This document shows positions 9,514-19,299 of a stretch of 34,834 nt of DNA, piece after piece. Within the stretch, counting starts at the first letter, position 1; the number at the start of each line of letters is the position of its first letter. The DNA is from Acidobacteriota bacterium (lineage in GTDB: Bacteria > Acidobacteriota > Thermoanaerobaculia > Thermoanaerobaculales > Sulfomarinibacteraceae). The stretch spans positions 1 through 34,834 of the forward strand of contig WGCW01000060.1 of the NCBI GenBank assembly GCA_015493585.1. Reading direction: 5' to 3'. The notes beneath the pieces were generated by a model. That model was given only the letters and a program-made list of their open reading frames with translations, did not search any database and was not told the DNA's origin. A program made the position numbers and the translations under genes.

Positions 9514-11328
9514 ATGGACCTACGCCAACGGCTCGCCGATCACGTCGTCGTCGCCGATGGGGCCATGGGCTCAGAGCTGCTTGCCCGCATCCCCGCTGCG
9601 CCGCGCATCGATCTTGCCGCTCTGGAGCACCCTCAGGAGGTGCTTCAAATCCATCTGGACTACCTCGCCTCCGGCGCGGAGATCTTGCAAACGGCGACGT
9701 TTGCGACGTCCCGGCCACGGCTCCGCAGGCTCCACGCCGACACGGAAACCGAGGTCCTCAACGCTGCCGCTGTCAAGCTCGCCCGGGAGGCGCGGGACAT
9801 TGCTGGCGTGGATTGTCTGGTGGCGGGCTCGATCGGCCCGATTGCAGGTTTGTTGGATCCGGCTGAACCCAAAAATCGGGCCACCATCGCAGCGGCGTTT
9901 TCCGAACAGGCAGCCATCCTCGCCGGACGTGGCGCCGACCTGATCGTGCTCGAGAGCTTCTTCCGGCTCGACGAGCTCCGCATCGCGCTTGCAGCCGTCC
10001 GGGAAATCACGCAACTCCCACTCATTGCACTCCTCACCTTTCCCGCCGAGCGCGCGCCGCATCCGTGGGGCAGTTACGCAGCACACGTTGCCGAGCTTGA
10101 CGCCGAAGATGTCGCTGCGGTGGGGCTGAGCTGCGCTCCTGGACCGCTCGGTACACTCGAGATCCTGCACCGGCTTCCCCGTCTCACGCATCCGCTCGCC
10201 GTTGAGCCCAACGCCGGCATGGTCGTTCAGCGTCCCGGCCACGCACTGCTCTCGCCGGCCACACCGTCCTACCTGGCAAGCTTCGCCCGGCAGGCGGTCG
10301 CTCTTGGCGCTCGCCTCGTTGGAAGCTGCTGTGGCACCGGGCCTGAGCACACACGTGCCATTGCCGCTGCTGTCAAGGATGCACGAGCCGAGGCGCGTCC
10401 AGGCTCGCCGGTGGTTTCGATCCAGGCACGACACCCAGCCCCACAGAGGAAGCCGGAATCCGGCCTCGCAACGAAGCTGGCGTCCGGCCGCTTTGTCCGG
10501 GTCGTTCAGATTGACCCGCCCAAGGGTGCTAACGCCGATCGCGTCTTGGATGCCGCCCGGCTCATGGCGGCCGATGGACGTGTCGATGCCGTCGATATCA
10601 ACTCCAATCCCCTCGCCCGCTTGAGGATGGACGCGTTGTGGCTCGCCGCTGAAATCCAACGTGAAACGGGACTCGAGACGATTCCACACATCACGCCACG
10701 TGACGCCTCCTTGATGGGCCTCCAGTCACAACTCCTCGGTGCCTGGCGTGCCGGTATTCGCAACCTCCTCGCCATCACGGGCGATCCGTCACTCTTGGGC
10801 GACTATCCAGGTCAGCTCGACGTCAATCAGGTCGATATCTTCGAGCTCGTCCGTGCCGTCAGCCGGATGGCGGAAGGAGCCGACTGGACCGGCAATCCGA
10901 TTGGTGACCCGCCGGCCTTTCACGTAGGGGTCGCCGTCAATCCGAACGCCGAAAATCTCGATGAAGAGATCAGCCGCTTTGAGCGTAAGATCGCTGGCGG
11001 CGCACGCTTCGGCATGAGCCAGGTGTTCTTCGAATGGGCCCCATGGGAGCGGTTCCTCGAAAGGTTTGGGGGGACACCACCGGTGCCGTGCCTCATCCCA
11101 ATCTGGCCGTTGACATCGGCAAAGCTCGCCTTGCGTCTGCACTACGAAGTTCCCGGCATCGTCGTTCCGCGTGAGCTTCGTCAGCGTCTCGAGAGTGCCG
11201 GGTCACATGCGGCGGAGATCGGCCGGCAGCACGCGATCGAAATGCTCGCCGGCGCCCCCGCCCGAGCCCAGGGCGCGTACTTCATCGCCCCCTTCAAGAA
11301 CCCTGAAGCCGTGCTCAACCTCCTCTGA
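9514..11328 (+). CDS. Bifunctional homocysteine S-methyltransferase / 5,10-methylenetetrahydrofolate reductase
   Basis: N-terminal Hcy-methyltransferase (DGAMGSELL, Zn-ligand GSCCGTGPEHTRAIA) fused to a MTHFR-type C-terminus (VDINSNPLARLRMDAL, NLLAITGDPSLLGDYPG, GMSQVFFEWAPWERFLERF). Confidence 0.92.
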   Translation: MDLRQRLADHVVVADGAMGSELLARIPAAPRIDLAALEHPQEVLQIHLDYLASGAEILQTATFATSRPRLRRLHADTETEVLNAAAVKLAREARDIAGVDCLVAGSIGPIAGLLDPAEPKNRATIAAAFSEQAAILAGRGADLIVLESFFRLDELRIALAAVREITQLPLIALLTFPAERAPHPWGSYAAHVAELDAEDVAAVGLSCAPGPLGTLEILHRLPRLTHPLAVEPNAGMVVQRPGHALLSPATPSYLASFARQAVALGARLVGSCCGTGPEHTRAIAAAVKDARAEARPGSPVVSIQARHPAPQRKPESGLATKLASGRFVRVVQIDPPKGANADRVLDAARLMAADGRVDAVDINSNPLARLRMDALWLAAEIQRETGLETIPHITPRDASLMGLQSQLLGAWRAGIRNLLAITGDPSLLGDYPGQLDVNQVDIFELVRAVSRMAEGADWTGNPIGDPPAFHVGVAVNPNAENLDEEISRFERKIAGGARFGMSQVFFEWAPWERFLERFGGTPPVPCLIPIWPLTSAKLALRLHYEVPGIVVPRELRQRLESAGSHAAEIGRQHAIEMLAGAPARAQGAYFIAPFKNPEAVLNLL

Positions 11329-11349
11329 ACGAGGCTCACTCCAGGGGAA

Positions 11350-12315
11350 TTATCGAAGCTTCTTCAGGTACCGGTACAGATCCGAATCGGTACTGAGGAC
11401 CAGCACACCACGGTTGTCAAGCGTGCCCCGGTACGTCCGTAACGTCCCCCAGAACTTGTAGAACTCGGGATCCTGCTGGTACGCCCGAGCGTAAATGCGT
11501 GCGGCTTCTGCCTCGCCCTGCCCCTTGAGCTGCTGAGCCTTTTCGTATGCCGCTGACTCAATACGTTTCGTCTCCTCGGTGAGCTTTCCGGCAACCTCGG
11601 CCTTCTTGCCCTGCCCCAGCGCGCGGTATTTTTCCGCAATCCTGTACTGCTGCGAGATCATCCTTGCGTACACCTTCGGCAACACCTTCTTCGTATATTC
11701 GAGCCGCTTGATCTCGAGATCGACGAGCGAGATACCGAGGTTGAGCTCCTTGAGCTTTCTCTGCGCTGCTTCCATGATCTGATGTGTCAGCTTTCCCTGA
11801 AGCCCGGGAACTCCCTGGACCTGGCTGGCGATGGTACCGGCACCCAAGCCTGCCGTCACGTTCCCTTGGATCGCCTCGTCCCCGAGATCCATGACACGGT
11901 TGGACGACCGGACGATCTCCGGGAGCGTGTGCGCCGACAATGTATCTCTGACGAGACCGTCGAGAATATCGTCCAGACGGGTTTGAGCTCCTGCCTCGTT
12001 GACCACTTTCTCGTACATGGTCAACGCATTCGAAATCCGCCACCTGGCAAACGTGTCGACGTAGATGAACTTTGAGTCATTCGTGGGTACGACCTCGGGC
12101 TGACCGTCCCATTCGAGAATTCGCTTTTCGAAGAGATGAACCGTTTGGATGAACGGCAGTTTGAAATGGAGGCCAGGACTGGTGACCGGCTGCCCGACCG
12201 GAGAGCCGAGCTCAACCACAACTGCCTGTTGCCACTCCGGGACCGTGTACGTCGAGGAAGCAAGCAGAGCCACTACGATGACGACTCCAACCAGGATGAC
12301 GAGCCAGCGTCTCAT
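11350..12315 (-). CDS. hflC: HflC, SPFH/band-7 protease modulator
   Basis: RRWLVILVGVVIVVALLASSTYTVPEWQQAVVVELGSPVG; RMISQQYRIAEKYRALGQGKKAEV; YKFWGTLRTYRGTL; ATGA overlap with hflK. Confidence 0.93.
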   Translation of the reverse strand: MRRWLVILVGVVIVVALLASSTYTVPEWQQAVVVELGSPVGQPVTSPGLHFKLPFIQTVHLFEKRILEWDGQPEVVPTNDSKFIYVDTFARWRISNALTMYEKVVNEAGAQTRLDDILDGLVRDTLSAHTLPEIVRSSNRVMDLGDEAIQGNVTAGLGAGTIASQVQGVPGLQGKLTHQIMEAAQRKLKELNLGISLVDLEIKRLEYTKKVLPKVYARMISQQYRIAEKYRALGQGKKAEVAGKLTEETKRIESAAYEKAQQLKGQGEAEAARIYARAYQQDPEFYKFWGTLRTYRGTLDNRGVLVLSTDSDLYRYLKKLR

Positions 12316-13322
12316 TTTCCACCTCCCGTCTTCGTGCCACGAAGATCGAGCAGTGGCACCATTCCCTTCATGTTGCTGTCCACCACGTACACCTGGCGGA
12401 GCTTGGGAAGCACGCGCCGCATCGTCTCCAGGAAGAGCCTCCGTCTCGTCACCTGCGGAGCTTTACGATATTCAACAAGCAGCTTCGAGAAGTACGCCGC
12501 ATCGCCCTTCGCCCGGTTGATACGCTCAATCTTGGTTCCCTCGGCCGCCTTGACCGTTTGCAGGGCTTCGCCTTTGACCCTATAGATCACCTTGTTGTAC
12601 TGCTGGTAGGCCTCATTGATCGACTGGTCCATCTCCTGCCGCGCGCGGTTGACCTCGTCGAATGAATCCTCAACTGGAACGGGCGGATGGACATCCTGAA
12701 TCTGCACGAGGAACAACGAGACACCACACCCATACATGTCCAGGATGTGCTGCATCTTTTTCTTGACAGCGATCTCGATCTGATGCCGTTTGAGCTTGAT
12801 CACCTCGTTGAACGACATGTCGCCAACAACGGTCCGCATGGCAGCCTCGGAAACATCCCGGAGCGTCCCCCGGACGTTCCGTACGTTGAACAGGTACGCC
12901 CTCGGATCTGTGATCCTGTACTGGACCACCCAGGTAACGACCGCAATGTTGAGATCCCCCGTCAGGATGTTGGACTCGCGGCTGAAGTCTCCTTTGGCGT
13001 ACTGCGACCGGATGCCGGCTTTCTTGGTCCGAAATCCGAACTCCTCTTTGAACTGATACGCTGTCCGAACCTTGTAAACACGATCCACGCCGAACGGGAT
13101 TTTGAAATGCGGACCAGGATGAGTCTCAGTGAGAAATTTGCCAAACCGGAGGACGACGCCGGTTTCGTTGGGTGCAACCTGATAGTATCCGGTCACCACT
13201 ATCGCAACGAGGACAACCGCCACGGCCACGGCATAGAGCCCCGAGCGGCCCGGTAGCCCGAGAAAGCCCCTGTTTCGTTTCCTCTGCATCTCTTCGATGA
13301 GCTCGTCAAGATCTTCCGGCAT
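12312..13322 (-). CDS. hflK: HflK, SPFH/band-7 protease modulator
   Basis: YYQVAPNETGVVLRFGKF; VQYRITDPRAYLFNVRNVRGTLRDVSEAAMRTVVGD; VQIQDVHPPVPVEDSFDEVNRARQEMDQSINEAYQQYNKV. Confidence 0.94.
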   Translation of the reverse strand: MPEDLDELIEEMQRKRNRGFLGLPGRSGLYAVAVAVVLVAIVVTGYYQVAPNETGVVLRFGKFLTETHPGPHFKIPFGVDRVYKVRTAYQFKEEFGFRTKKAGIRSQYAKGDFSRESNILTGDLNIAVVTWVVQYRITDPRAYLFNVRNVRGTLRDVSEAAMRTVVGDMSFNEVIKLKRHQIEIAVKKKMQHILDMYGCGVSLFLVQIQDVHPPVPVEDSFDEVNRARQEMDQSINEAYQQYNKVIYRVKGEALQTVKAAEGTKIERINRAKGDAAYFSKLLVEYRKAPQVTRRRLFLETMRRVLPKLRQVYVVDSNMKGMVPLLDLRGTKTGGGK

Positions 13323-13405
13323 TCATCTCTCCTTCCCGAACTCTTCGCAGCCAGGTCATAGTGGCATTGTACCCGGGACGAGGCGGCTCTCGTGGCCCAT
13401 CGATA

Positions 13406-16213
13406 TCACTGCCCCTTGCCAAAGCCACCCGCCATGATGTTTGTGATCTTCCGCTGCAGATCGTAGTGCTCAACCAGAGCGCTGACCTCCATCTCGTGGC
13501 GTGCCGCCTCGTCTTCCGCCCGGCACGCTGCAACGGGGAGCCTTGCCAGGGTGCGGAAATCATAACAGGCGCCATTCGCCCAACCGGGGCCGTGGTTGGC
13601 GTAGATGTGCCTGTCCGACACCCAGCTCCCGTACCGCCGCGGCATCGGACCATGCCCCGGATGGCCGAGGAGGTTCCGCCCAACCCACGCGACATTTGCT
13701 GCATCGACACCGAGCAGCGCGGCTACCGTCGGCGCGACGTCGGTGTGCCCGGCGGCCATGCGAAATGTTCCTCTCGGTGCATGAGCACCGGGAACGTGGA
13801 TGATCAGGGGCACCCGCCCGGCGATGTACCATCCGGCCTCGTTGTGCGGCCTTCCGATGGCCTGCGCCAGCTTCGGGGTCCAGGCGAACCCGGCATCGTG
13901 ATCGCCCCAGATGACAATCACCGTATGGTCAAGGAGACCATCCGCCGCGAGGCGGTCCACCATCGCCTTCAGAGCCTTGTCGAAGAAGTGCATGGTATGC
14001 ATGTAGTTGCCGAAGGGCGTTCCCTCCCATGAACCGACATCGAGCTCCTTGAGATGATCGGGAAAACCCTCGAAGGGATGGTGCAACGACAGCGTGATCA
14101 ACCATGCGCAGAACGGCTGCGGCGTCCGCGCGAGGCGTGCCTCCATCTGCAAGAGGAAATCCCGGTCGTTCAGCCCCCAGCCGATCCGCTCACCAGGTTT
14201 GAAATCAGATGCGAAGAGGTTTTCGGTATACCCAAACGCCGGATGAGTCAACCGCCGGTTCCAGAAATTCGGCTGGAATGCAACGGCAGAAAGTGTGTGG
14301 TAACCGTGAGCTTTCAAGAGGCCCGCAAGGCCAACGACATGGTTATGCGGGTACGCGAAAACGTAGGCCCCCTTGGCGCGCGGCAAGAGCGAGATCTGTG
14401 TGGTGATCTCTCCGTCGGAGGTACGCCCCTGTGCCGTCTGATCGGTACAGTGAGGAAACCACAGACATCCGGGAAGCCAGTGATCGATGTTCGGTGTGAC
14501 CTCCTGGCCCTTGACCTTGAGGCCAACAACGAATCCTTGCATCGACTCGACCTGAATCATCAAGAGGTTCATCCCCTTCGCAGCACCGAAGAATCGCCCC
14601 TCGCCCCGCCGTAGGGGACGTCTCTGTTCAAACCAGGAAATGGCGTCGGCGCGTTCCTCGCGGCTCAGCGGGGCACGGAACACGTGCTCTCTCAGATTCG
14701 ACCAGATATCTGCCAGATGTTCATTGAGCACCCCAACGCGCTGGACGATGAACATGTTCTGAAACACCTGCACGAACGCCCCATGCGCGGCATGCTCCGC
14801 CTGCCACACGGTTCGAATACCTGGAATGAGCGCGATGCCGAGGCAGATGGCAGCCACGCCCCGGACGCCACGCCAATGCGGTTTCGGCAGCTTGCGAACC
14901 GCCAAGATCAGGACGATCCCAGGAATGAGATCAGCACCGAGCCACACGTCCCGCCGGTGCAGCAGCGATGCGATACTCGCATGCACGGCACTCACCTGAC
15001 GCCCCGCGGCAACGGCGGCCAACGAGAGCACCTCTCCGAAATACCGCACATAGACGACGTCAGCCAGGATCACAAAGCTCAGCGCCGCCACACCTGCCAA
15101 CGTCACCCACGGCCGGATCCTGTGTGGGAGTACGATCAGCAGCAAGGCGCATGTGGCCATTCCAGAAAGGGTAATCCACATCGACCCCGGCAATGGAGCC
15201 ATGTGGGCCGCATCAAGGACCGCCCGTTGCTTGGAAGTCAACGAGATCAAGAGCCAGGCAAGATCGGATAAGGCAAGGAGTTGCACAATCCAGGCGGGCA
15301 CTTTCTGTTGTCTCTTGACAACCATCAACACCAAGACCATGAGCAACAAGGCCCACGCTGTTGGTGCTGCCGGCGTTCCGATCAGGGATGGGATGACCAA
15401 CACCGGGACCGGATGAGCAGGAGTTGGGTCTTCCTTCGCAAACCAGCAGACCCCCTCCTGCACCATGTCGATTTGCAGGCGCTTTCTCCCGCCTCTCCGG
15501 GGCGCTCGAATCGCTGCCGTGATCGCAACCGTCTGGCCCGGCGCAACAGCTGCGGGAATTGCGCTACGCTCACCGTCGAAAACGATGACCTTCCCCTTGT
15601 GACCGAGCCAGTGATACGAGACATGAATCCTCTCCCCCGGCTTCCAGGTCATTCGGCCATCGTTCCGAAGCACAAGGCGGATCTTTTTCTCCGTTCCCGA
15701 CAACCATACTTTCGGAAACGTGGCCGAAAGCAACGAGAATGCGTGCATCGGCTGAGCCGGCTCCACGGTCACCGCCATGGCTGGCGGAGCGCGGTTGAGC
15801 TTCCCGGAGATCCAGCACACGTGCTCCTGAACAACATCCCACTGGAGAAGCATCCTCCCGGAAGCTTCCGGGGCCTTGAGCTGAGCGTGAACCGTCACCG
15901 TTGCACCAGGGGGCACCGGCTGCGGGAACGGTGTCCTGAGGCCATCCCATACAAGCCGTGTTCCATCCGGCCGCAGCCAGTGGTACGAAAGGGCAAATCC
16001 TCGTCCCGAATCCCACACGACGGTGCCGGTGTTCCGAATCGTCACCGCCACCGGAGTTGTCTCGCCGGGCTCCATGCTTTCGGGGGTGTGTGCCGTTTCG
16101 ATCGTAAAGCCGTACTTCCCGGACCGTGCTGGCACGGCTGCGGTCAAAAAGCCCCCGCCCGCGATGACCAAAACAGTCAGCAGAACAACATGAGCCAACG
16201 TGCTTCGTTTCAT
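13406..16213 (-). CDS. LtaS-like membrane sulfatase/phosphoglycerol transferase with two tandem N-terminal Ig-like domains
   Basis: C-terminal sulfatase: LLMIQVESMQGFVVG, GRTSDGE (catalytic-Thr context), WGDHDAGF. Multiple TM helices mid-protein. N-terminal duplicated modules end in LQWDVVQEHVCW and LQIDMVQEGVCWF. Start set at ATG 16213 (MKRSTLAHVVLL); the ORF is open to 16351. Confidence 0.85.
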   Translation of the reverse strand: MKRSTLAHVVLLTVLVIAGGGFLTAAVPARSGKYGFTIETAHTPESMEPGETTPVAVTIRNTGTVVWDSGRGFALSYHWLRPDGTRLVWDGLRTPFPQPVPPGATVTVHAQLKAPEASGRMLLQWDVVQEHVCWISGKLNRAPPAMAVTVEPAQPMHAFSLLSATFPKVWLSGTEKKIRLVLRNDGRMTWKPGERIHVSYHWLGHKGKVIVFDGERSAIPAAVAPGQTVAITAAIRAPRRGGRKRLQIDMVQEGVCWFAKEDPTPAHPVPVLVIPSLIGTPAAPTAWALLLMVLVLMVVKRQQKVPAWIVQLLALSDLAWLLISLTSKQRAVLDAAHMAPLPGSMWITLSGMATCALLLIVLPHRIRPWVTLAGVAALSFVILADVVYVRYFGEVLSLAAVAAGRQVSAVHASIASLLHRRDVWLGADLIPGIVLILAVRKLPKPHWRGVRGVAAICLGIALIPGIRTVWQAEHAAHGAFVQVFQNMFIVQRVGVLNEHLADIWSNLREHVFRAPLSREERADAISWFEQRRPLRRGEGRFFGAAKGMNLLMIQVESMQGFVVGLKVKGQEVTPNIDHWLPGCLWFPHCTDQTAQGRTSDGEITTQISLLPRAKGAYVFAYPHNHVVGLAGLLKAHGYHTLSAVAFQPNFWNRRLTHPAFGYTENLFASDFKPGERIGWGLNDRDFLLQMEARLARTPQPFCAWLITLSLHHPFEGFPDHLKELDVGSWEGTPFGNYMHTMHFFDKALKAMVDRLAADGLLDHTVIVIWGDHDAGFAWTPKLAQAIGRPHNEAGWYIAGRVPLIIHVPGAHAPRGTFRMAAGHTDVAPTVAALLGVDAANVAWVGRNLLGHPGHGPMPRRYGSWVSDRHIYANHGPGWANGACYDFRTLARLPVAACRAEDEAARHEMEVSALVEHYDLQRKITNIMAGGFGKGQ

Positions 16214-16329
16214 GGCCGAGAGTATATGGCGGATGACCGAAGGATGTGTCATTCCGCCCGCACCTGATCTCTGGTCACCAATCCGCGGCGATGGTTTCTC
16301 AAGGCCCGCTTCTCCGGTACAGTATCTCC

Positions 16330-17109
16330 ATGAATGGTATCGCTCCCTCACCGCTCGCCTGGGATCTGTTCGATGAACGGCCCATCCTCGTCTTGATTCA
16401 CGCTTTCCCGTTTGACCGGCGGATGTGGCGCCGGCAGGCCGAAGAACTCTCCGAATCGATGCGGATCCTCACACTGGATCTCCCGGGCTTCGGCGAATCA
16501 TCCGACGTCACGGCCCAGTCGAGCCTGGATGCGTGGGCAGACCTGGTGGAAACCGCGCTCGGCCGGTTGATCGGTGATGAGCCAGCCGTGCTCTGTGGAC
16601 TCTCCATGGGCGGATACGTTGCGCTTCGCCTTGCCGCCCGTCACCCCGAGCGTCTGGAAGCACTGATCCTGGCAGACACGCGCGCCGGCAGTGACTCCCC
16701 GGAAGGGACCGAGGCCCGCAACCGGGCTATCACGGAGGTCCGTTTCAACGGTGTGGCGCCTCTGGCAGAGCAGTTGCTCCCCGTGCTCCTCTCCCCGGAC
16801 GCTGATCCCGAAGCGGTCGCCTTCGCCCGTGAGCTCATCCTGGATCAGGAGCCAGCGGCTGTCATCAACGCACTCGAAGCAATGCGTGATCGTCCCGACT
16901 CGACCCCTGTGTTGGAAGAGATCCATGTTCCGGCGCTGGTCATCGTTGGCGGCGATGATGAGCTGACGCCACCGGCTGAGGCCGAGGCCATGGCGCGCCG
17001 GCTCGCCGATGCCTGGCTTGTCAAGATCCCGGGTACCGGGCACCTCAGCAACATCGAGGCACCAGTTCCGTTCAATATGGCGATCAAGGGCTTTCTGGAG
17101 ACGTTGTAA
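16330..17109 (+). CDS. Alpha/beta hydrolase
   Basis: VLIHAFPFDRRMWRRQ, LDLPGFGES, CGLSMGGYVALRLAARHPERLEALILADTRA, GTGHLSNIEAPVPFN. Start at ATG 16330. Confidence 0.92.
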   Translation: MNGIAPSPLAWDLFDERPILVLIHAFPFDRRMWRRQAEELSESMRILTLDLPGFGESSDVTAQSSLDAWADLVETALGRLIGDEPAVLCGLSMGGYVALRLAARHPERLEALILADTRAGSDSPEGTEARNRAITEVRFNGVAPLAEQLLPVLLSPDADPEAVAFARELILDQEPAAVINALEAMRDRPDSTPVLEEIHVPALVIVGGDDELTPPAEAEAMARRLADAWLVKIPGTGHLSNIEAPVPFNMAIKGFLETL

Positions 17110-17111
17110 CG

Positions 17112-17594
17112 TCAGCCCGCACGTCTCCCCTTCAGCTCGGAGAGCACCTCGTCAACATGGTCCTTGACACGCACCTGCTTCCAAACCTTGGCAATGCGCC
17201 CCTCGGGATCGATGAGAAACGTCGTGCGCTTGATCCCCATGTACTCCCGGCCCATGAACTTCTTCAACCCATAGACGCCATAGGCTGTTGTTGCCTCGTG
17301 TTCCACGTCTGAGAGCAGGGGGAACGTCAGACCGTTTTTCTCCCGGAATTTCTGCAACTTTGGAATGGGATCGTGACTGAGGCCGAGAACCTCGGCGCCA
17401 AGGTCCTGAAGTTCCGCATAAGCGTCCCGGAATCCGCATGCCTCGGTCGTGCAGCCGGGGGTCAGCGCCTTGGGATAAAAGAAGAGCACAACCCACTTTC
17501 CCTTAAGGGAGCTCAAACGGATCTGCTGGCCGTCATCGGACGGCAGCTCGAAATCGGGAGCGGCGCTCCCCTCTCCCGGCAGTTCTGCCGTCAT
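17112..17594 (-). CDS. bcp: Thioredoxin-dependent thiol peroxidase (Bcp/PrxQ-type peroxiredoxin)
   Basis: LKGKWVVLFFYPKALTPGCTTEACGFRDAY (CxxxxC peroxidatic/resolving pair), TTAYGVYGLKKFMGREYMGIKRTTFLIDPEGRI. Confidence 0.95.
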   Translation of the reverse strand: MTAELPGEGSAAPDFELPSDDGQQIRLSSLKGKWVVLFFYPKALTPGCTTEACGFRDAYAELQDLGAEVLGLSHDPIPKLQKFREKNGLTFPLLSDVEHEATTAYGVYGLKKFMGREYMGIKRTTFLIDPEGRIAKVWKQVRVKDHVDEVLSELKGRRAG

Positions 17595-18169
17595 TGTGGT
17601 TTCCTTTCCTGAAGACCTGGAAGCGTGTTCGTTGTTGGGTGAACAACGGGGAATCGTTCGTCGTACAGCTTGATGACGGTGTCCGTCAGGTCCGAGGTTT
17701 TCGAAAGATAAATGATGGTCATCGGCTTGAACACGAGAACAGCATCGTACCCATGCGCTTTGGCGTATTCGTTGATGATCGTACGCATCCGCGTCGCCAC
17801 TGTATTCAGCAGTTGGTTCCTCTTGGCATTCGCCTCCCGGTTGAACTCCCTCGCGGCATCCTCGAACGCCCGCTTGGCCTTGACCGCCTTGTCCTGCAAC
17901 TTCTCAAGCACCGCGTCGCTCGCGATCCCCTGTTCCTTGGCATACTGCTGCGCTGCCTTGACAGCGGCAGCCTTGAGCGCATCGAGGTGTTTGCGCTTTG
18001 GAGCAGCCCACCGTTCAAATTCCTGAATGGCCTGCCGACCCTGCTGCACGGTCGCAGCCGCCTTCTCAACATCGACAAAGCCAACCTTCCCCGCCAGTGC
18101 GGGCATGGCTGCCAGCAGCATCAGACCGATGAGCGCATACACGGTTTTTCGAAACATCATAACCTCCAC
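17591..18169 (-). CDS. OmpH/Skp family periplasmic chaperone-like protein
   Basis: Signal peptide MFRKTVYALIGLMLLAAMPALA, KVGFVDVEKAAATVQQGRQAIQEFERW, coiled coil, YDAVLVFKPMTIIYLSKTSDLTDTVIKLYDERFP; ATGA overlap with bcp. Confidence 0.85.
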   Translation of the reverse strand: MEVMMFRKTVYALIGLMLLAAMPALAGKVGFVDVEKAAATVQQGRQAIQEFERWAAPKRKHLDALKAAAVKAAQQYAKEQGIASDAVLEKLQDKAVKAKRAFEDAAREFNREANAKRNQLLNTVATRMRTIINEYAKAHGYDAVLVFKPMTIIYLSKTSDLTDTVIKLYDERFPVVHPTTNTLPGLQERKPQ

Positions 18170-18253
18170 ATCGCCTCGTTCGAGCGGGAGATTGTAGCAC
18201 GGGTTAGGCCCTCATCGGCTATCATGGGGCTGGAGAAATGAGGTGGAGTAACG

Positions 18254-18979
18254 GTGAACGAACCGCATCAGCAGCCAAGGCTCCTGCTCGTCGAGGATGA
18301 TGAGCTTCTCGCAGAAGGGCTGCGGCGCAACCTTGAGCTTGAGGGGTTCAACGTGATTCGCACCGCCCTCGGCGAAGAAGCGCTCAACCTCTTGGCCGAT
18401 TCTCCCCAAGCCGTCCACATGGTGATCCTCGATATCATGCTTCCCGGCCTCGATGGGCTCGAAGTCTGCCGTCGCCTGCGGGCTGCTGGCAACGACATTC
18501 CGATCCTGTTTCTGACGGCCAAGGGAAGCGATGCCGACCGGGTCCTTGGGCTCCGCGTCGGCGGCGACGATTATCTGACCAAGCCTTTTCTCGTCGAAGA
18601 GCTCGTGCTCCGGATCAAAGGTATCCTACGACGGACATCCTGGTCCCACTCGGCTTCCACAACCGGCCCGGTCATCCGTTTTGGTGGAAACGAAATCAAC
18701 TTGGAGACCATGACCGCCCATACTCTACGCGGTGATATTGTGCTGACGGAGCGCGAGCTCCTGTTGATCCGGTACCTCGCCGAGCATGCCGGCACGCCCG
18801 TCGCACGTGGTGAATTGCTGGAGAACGTCTGGGGCTATACCTTCGATACGGCCACCAGAACGCTCGACACCTTCATTCACCGGCTTCGAGGCTACTTCGA
18901 AGCAGATCCCCACAATCCCAAACACATTCACACCGCGCGCGGTATCGGCTACCGTTTGACCATTGATCCGGAAGATTGA
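18254..18979 (+). CDS. OmpR/PhoB-type response regulator (receiver + winged-helix DNA-binding domain)
   Basis: RLLLVEDDELLAEGLRRNLELEGF; VILDIMLPGLDGLEVCRRLR; LTAKGSDADRVLGLRVGGDDYLTKPF; LLENVWGYTFDTATRTLDTFIHRLRGYFE...ARGIGYRL. GTG start. Confidence 0.95.
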   Translation: MNEPHQQPRLLLVEDDELLAEGLRRNLELEGFNVIRTALGEEALNLLADSPQAVHMVILDIMLPGLDGLEVCRRLRAAGNDIPILFLTAKGSDADRVLGLRVGGDDYLTKPFLVEELVLRIKGILRRTSWSHSASTTGPVIRFGGNEINLETMTAHTLRGDIVLTERELLLIRYLAEHAGTPVARGELLENVWGYTFDTATRTLDTFIHRLRGYFEADPHNPKHIHTARGIGYRLTIDPED

Positions 18980-19050
18980 GAGACGCCGAGGGTGTAGCGC
19001 CGCCGGAAGGGCCAACGAGGATCGGGAGATCCGAGGCGGCACCTTCAGCT

Positions 19051-19254
19051 TCACCCCACGAAATGGCAGAAATCGCAAGTTTTCCCCCAGAAGAGGTTGT
19101 TGCGCTGTGCCCCGTCGGGCGCTCTCCCCGCGACCGGTTGCCTTGGCGTTGTGGTGAGCGTGCTGCGATCGTAGCCGTATCCGCTGGAATCACAGGGGCT
19201 CCGCACAGCGCAACAACCCCTAGAAGGGGGGCGAAATGGCGACTTTCACCCCAC
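19051..19254. repeat. Long imperfect inverted repeat (MITE-like)
   Basis: 16-bp perfect arms GGTTGTTGCGCTGTGC (19095-19110) and GCACAGCGCAACAACC (19203-19218). Both arms continue outward through AGAAG/G-run and GAAATGGC/TTCACCCCACG elements. Confidence 0.65.
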
Positions 19255-19299
19255 GCGCAGCGACCCGCACGACCGGGCAAACCGTCTCTATCCCCTTGT

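Noticed and set aside
9571-10689. 372-aa minus-strand ORF inside the homocysteine methyltransferase gene
   Set aside because: Shadow ORF; the plus-strand protein has conserved motifs throughout.
16214-16351. N-terminal extension of the LtaS-like ORF
   Set aside because: The extension overlaps the divergent hydrolase start and lacks protein character; a signal-anchor-like start exists at 16213.
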